Source: Mesostigma viride
Lineage: Eukaryota; Streptophyta; Mesostigmatophyceae; Mesostigmatales; Mesostigmataceae
Direction of reading: 5' to 3'
Length of the DNA stretch: 64,000 nt
NCBI GenBank assembly: GCA_009746045.1
Contig: RPFO01000050.1
Coordinates: 5,521,728 to 5,585,727, forward strand
The notes under the pieces: generated by a model
The model's database searches: none
Told to the model about the DNA's origin: nothing
The model's input: the letters and a program-made list of their open reading frames with translations, nothing else
Shown: one piece after another, positions 62,537 through 64,000 of the stretch
How the letters are laid out: each line of letters starts with the position of its first letter
How positions within the stretch are numbered: position 1 is the stretch's first letter
Position numbers and translations under genes: made by a program

Positions 62537-63479
62537 TGCATTATCACGGGAAGCATAGCGATTGGTAGCCAACGATGGCGACGTACGTGAAGCCTCTGCT
62601 CTATGACGGGAAGGCATCTGGCGTTGCTGCAACTGGAATCAGGCCAGTGCCATGTTCGGCACCGTGCACGCGGAAATAAGGCGCCGTCACGTTAGATAGC
62701 ACTGCTGAGGACGAGCTGCGCCTGCCTGCCCATATTTACCGAGTTTGTCTCGCATCGCACTGCATTATTGCTGGCCAGACTTTGCTGTCTCTATGCCCGA
62801 CAGACTGGTTCACGAACCGTTTTAATTTGCTGCGTGCGTGGCTCCTGCCCTTCCATGGCAATGTTTGCAATTTCGCACGTTTTCGTTGTGATTGTTGGCA
62901 CATACTACATAGCCATGCACATGACATACTGCATGAAGGTCGCAAAGTTAGGTATAGTTTCTGTTTGTAAATCCTGAGTTCTTGCTTTACACACGGTTCC
63001 TTGAAATGAAGGCCCTGGCCGAAGCTCGTTGCTTGCCAAAGCCTTCTTGTGTCGAAGAACAGCGGTTCTCAGTGGGCACATGAAAGAGACGTTGCCAGGC
63101 ATTTTAAGATTTCCAACCACACGCTTGTCCTGTAACCATGCAATTCATTCCATGTGCGTTATGAATCTGGCAGCTTGTGAGCCTGCAACCATTAATTGCA
63201 GTTTGGCACATGTTACAAAAAGTAGGCTCCTTGAATTTAGGCTGCTTTCTCGCTTATTTTTGTTGATGCTATAGGCAACATTGGACTTAACACTAACTTG
63301 AGTCCCACCCGCATCCAACCCCCCAATCATCCATCCACTCCGTCCCTACCCACCCAATTATACCACCGTCTTCCCGCCCACTCTTGAACTAATCAGCCCA
63401 ACGCCCCAGCCCAAGACACAGGCAAATGCCCATGTAGCCACCCATGTGCGCGTGCCTAGAGACACTCAACTAGCTAGGC
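62537..63479. other. Spacer, no gene seen
   Basis: Short frames only, without recognisable domains. Confidence 0.4.
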
Positions 63480-63915
63480 TGCATGTATGTGCCATGGGGG
63501 CATAATAGGTGCATGGGCGCAGGTGCACATGCAGGCCCGCAGGCATGCACACAAGCAGGCAGGCAGGCAGGTTGACAGATGGGTGGGCAGATAGGCGGGT
63601 GGCAGACTTGCAGGCGGGCAGGCAGGAGGATGGGCAGAACATTGGGTGGACAGGCGAGTAAGAAGGTCGTTGGGTCCAAGCAACCCGTTTATTGGTGATG
63701 GATTGATGTGTGTGGCGCATGTGTGCAAGTCGGCCTGTGTTTGTGTGCATTTGTATGCATGTACACGTGTGCTCGTGGGTGTGTGCACATGTTTGTGTGC
63801 ATGTGTTAGCGTGCATGTGCGCACGTGGGTGTGTGCATGTGTGTGATATTGTGTGCATACATGTGTATGTCACAGTGTGCATGTGTGTGCGTGTGTGCGT
63901 GTGTGCGTGTGTGCG

Positions 63916-63947
<32 letters not shown>

Positions 63948-64000
63948 CGTGTGTGCGAGTGTGCGAGTGTGCGAGTGTGCGTGTGTGCGTGTGTGCGTGT
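63480..64000. repeat. Microsatellites: CAGG-rich, then GTGTGC-rich
   Basis: 63520-63640 is a degenerate (GCAG)/(GGCA) tract. 63700-64000 is GTGTGCATGT grading into pure GTGTGCGT units, continuing past the window edge. Confidence 0.92.

Overview
The window is nuclear DNA from a photosynthetic eukaryote, most likely a green alga (Chlorophyta, prasinophyte grade). The reasons are: spliceosomal GT-AG introns in nearly every gene, many very short exons (37-150 bp), a nuclear gene for a photosystem I subunit with a plastid transit peptide, a plastid-type TenI/tryptophan-tyrosine permease protein, a family 29 sialyltransferase-like protein, and internal telomere-like CCCTAAA heptamers of the plant/green-algal type. 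There are no bacterial operons, rRNAs or tRNAs that I could see. The species cannot be fixed from the sequence alone.

Layout. 952-6671 (-): fibrillarin in eight phase-consistent exons. 6672-7974: intergenic region between divergent genes. 7975-33587 (+): a very large gene whose first exon encodes a type II membrane anchor, followed by low-complexity stem exons and then the GT29 sialyltransferase domain (25393-33587). A truncated RPA70-like gene and a 950-bp palindrome lie inside its largest intron. 34700-38764: transposon-rich spacer. 38765-50866 (+): an 11-exon gene for a predicted 812-residue fusion of a TenI/thiamine-phosphate-synthase-like barrel to a Trp/Tyr permease. 50867-54999: unresolved, with a dispersed repeat. 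55150-56805 (-): small PHD-finger gene. 57128-58764 (-): degraded non-LTR retrotransposon ORF1-like sequences. 60556-61038 (-): psaK, intronless. 62048-62536 (+): fragment of a PIF/Harbinger-like protein. 63480-64000: simple repeats.

The most striking property is how the introns are built. At many splice junctions of the three large genes, the last or first 20-90 bp of the exon, with the adjoining donor or acceptor, is repeated in tandem inside the intron, from two diverged copies to arrays of ten or more. Copies of exon starts lie upstream of the real acceptor and copies of exon ends lie downstream of the real donor. Several introns also hold long 5-8-bp satellites (for example about 1.5 kb of a TTGCCCC heptamer). 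Most long open frames in the window are translations of these arrays and not genes.

The genes have no evident common pathway: nucleolar rRNA methylation (fibrillarin), Golgi glycosylation (GT29), plastid amino-acid transport (TenI-permease) and photosystem I (PsaK).
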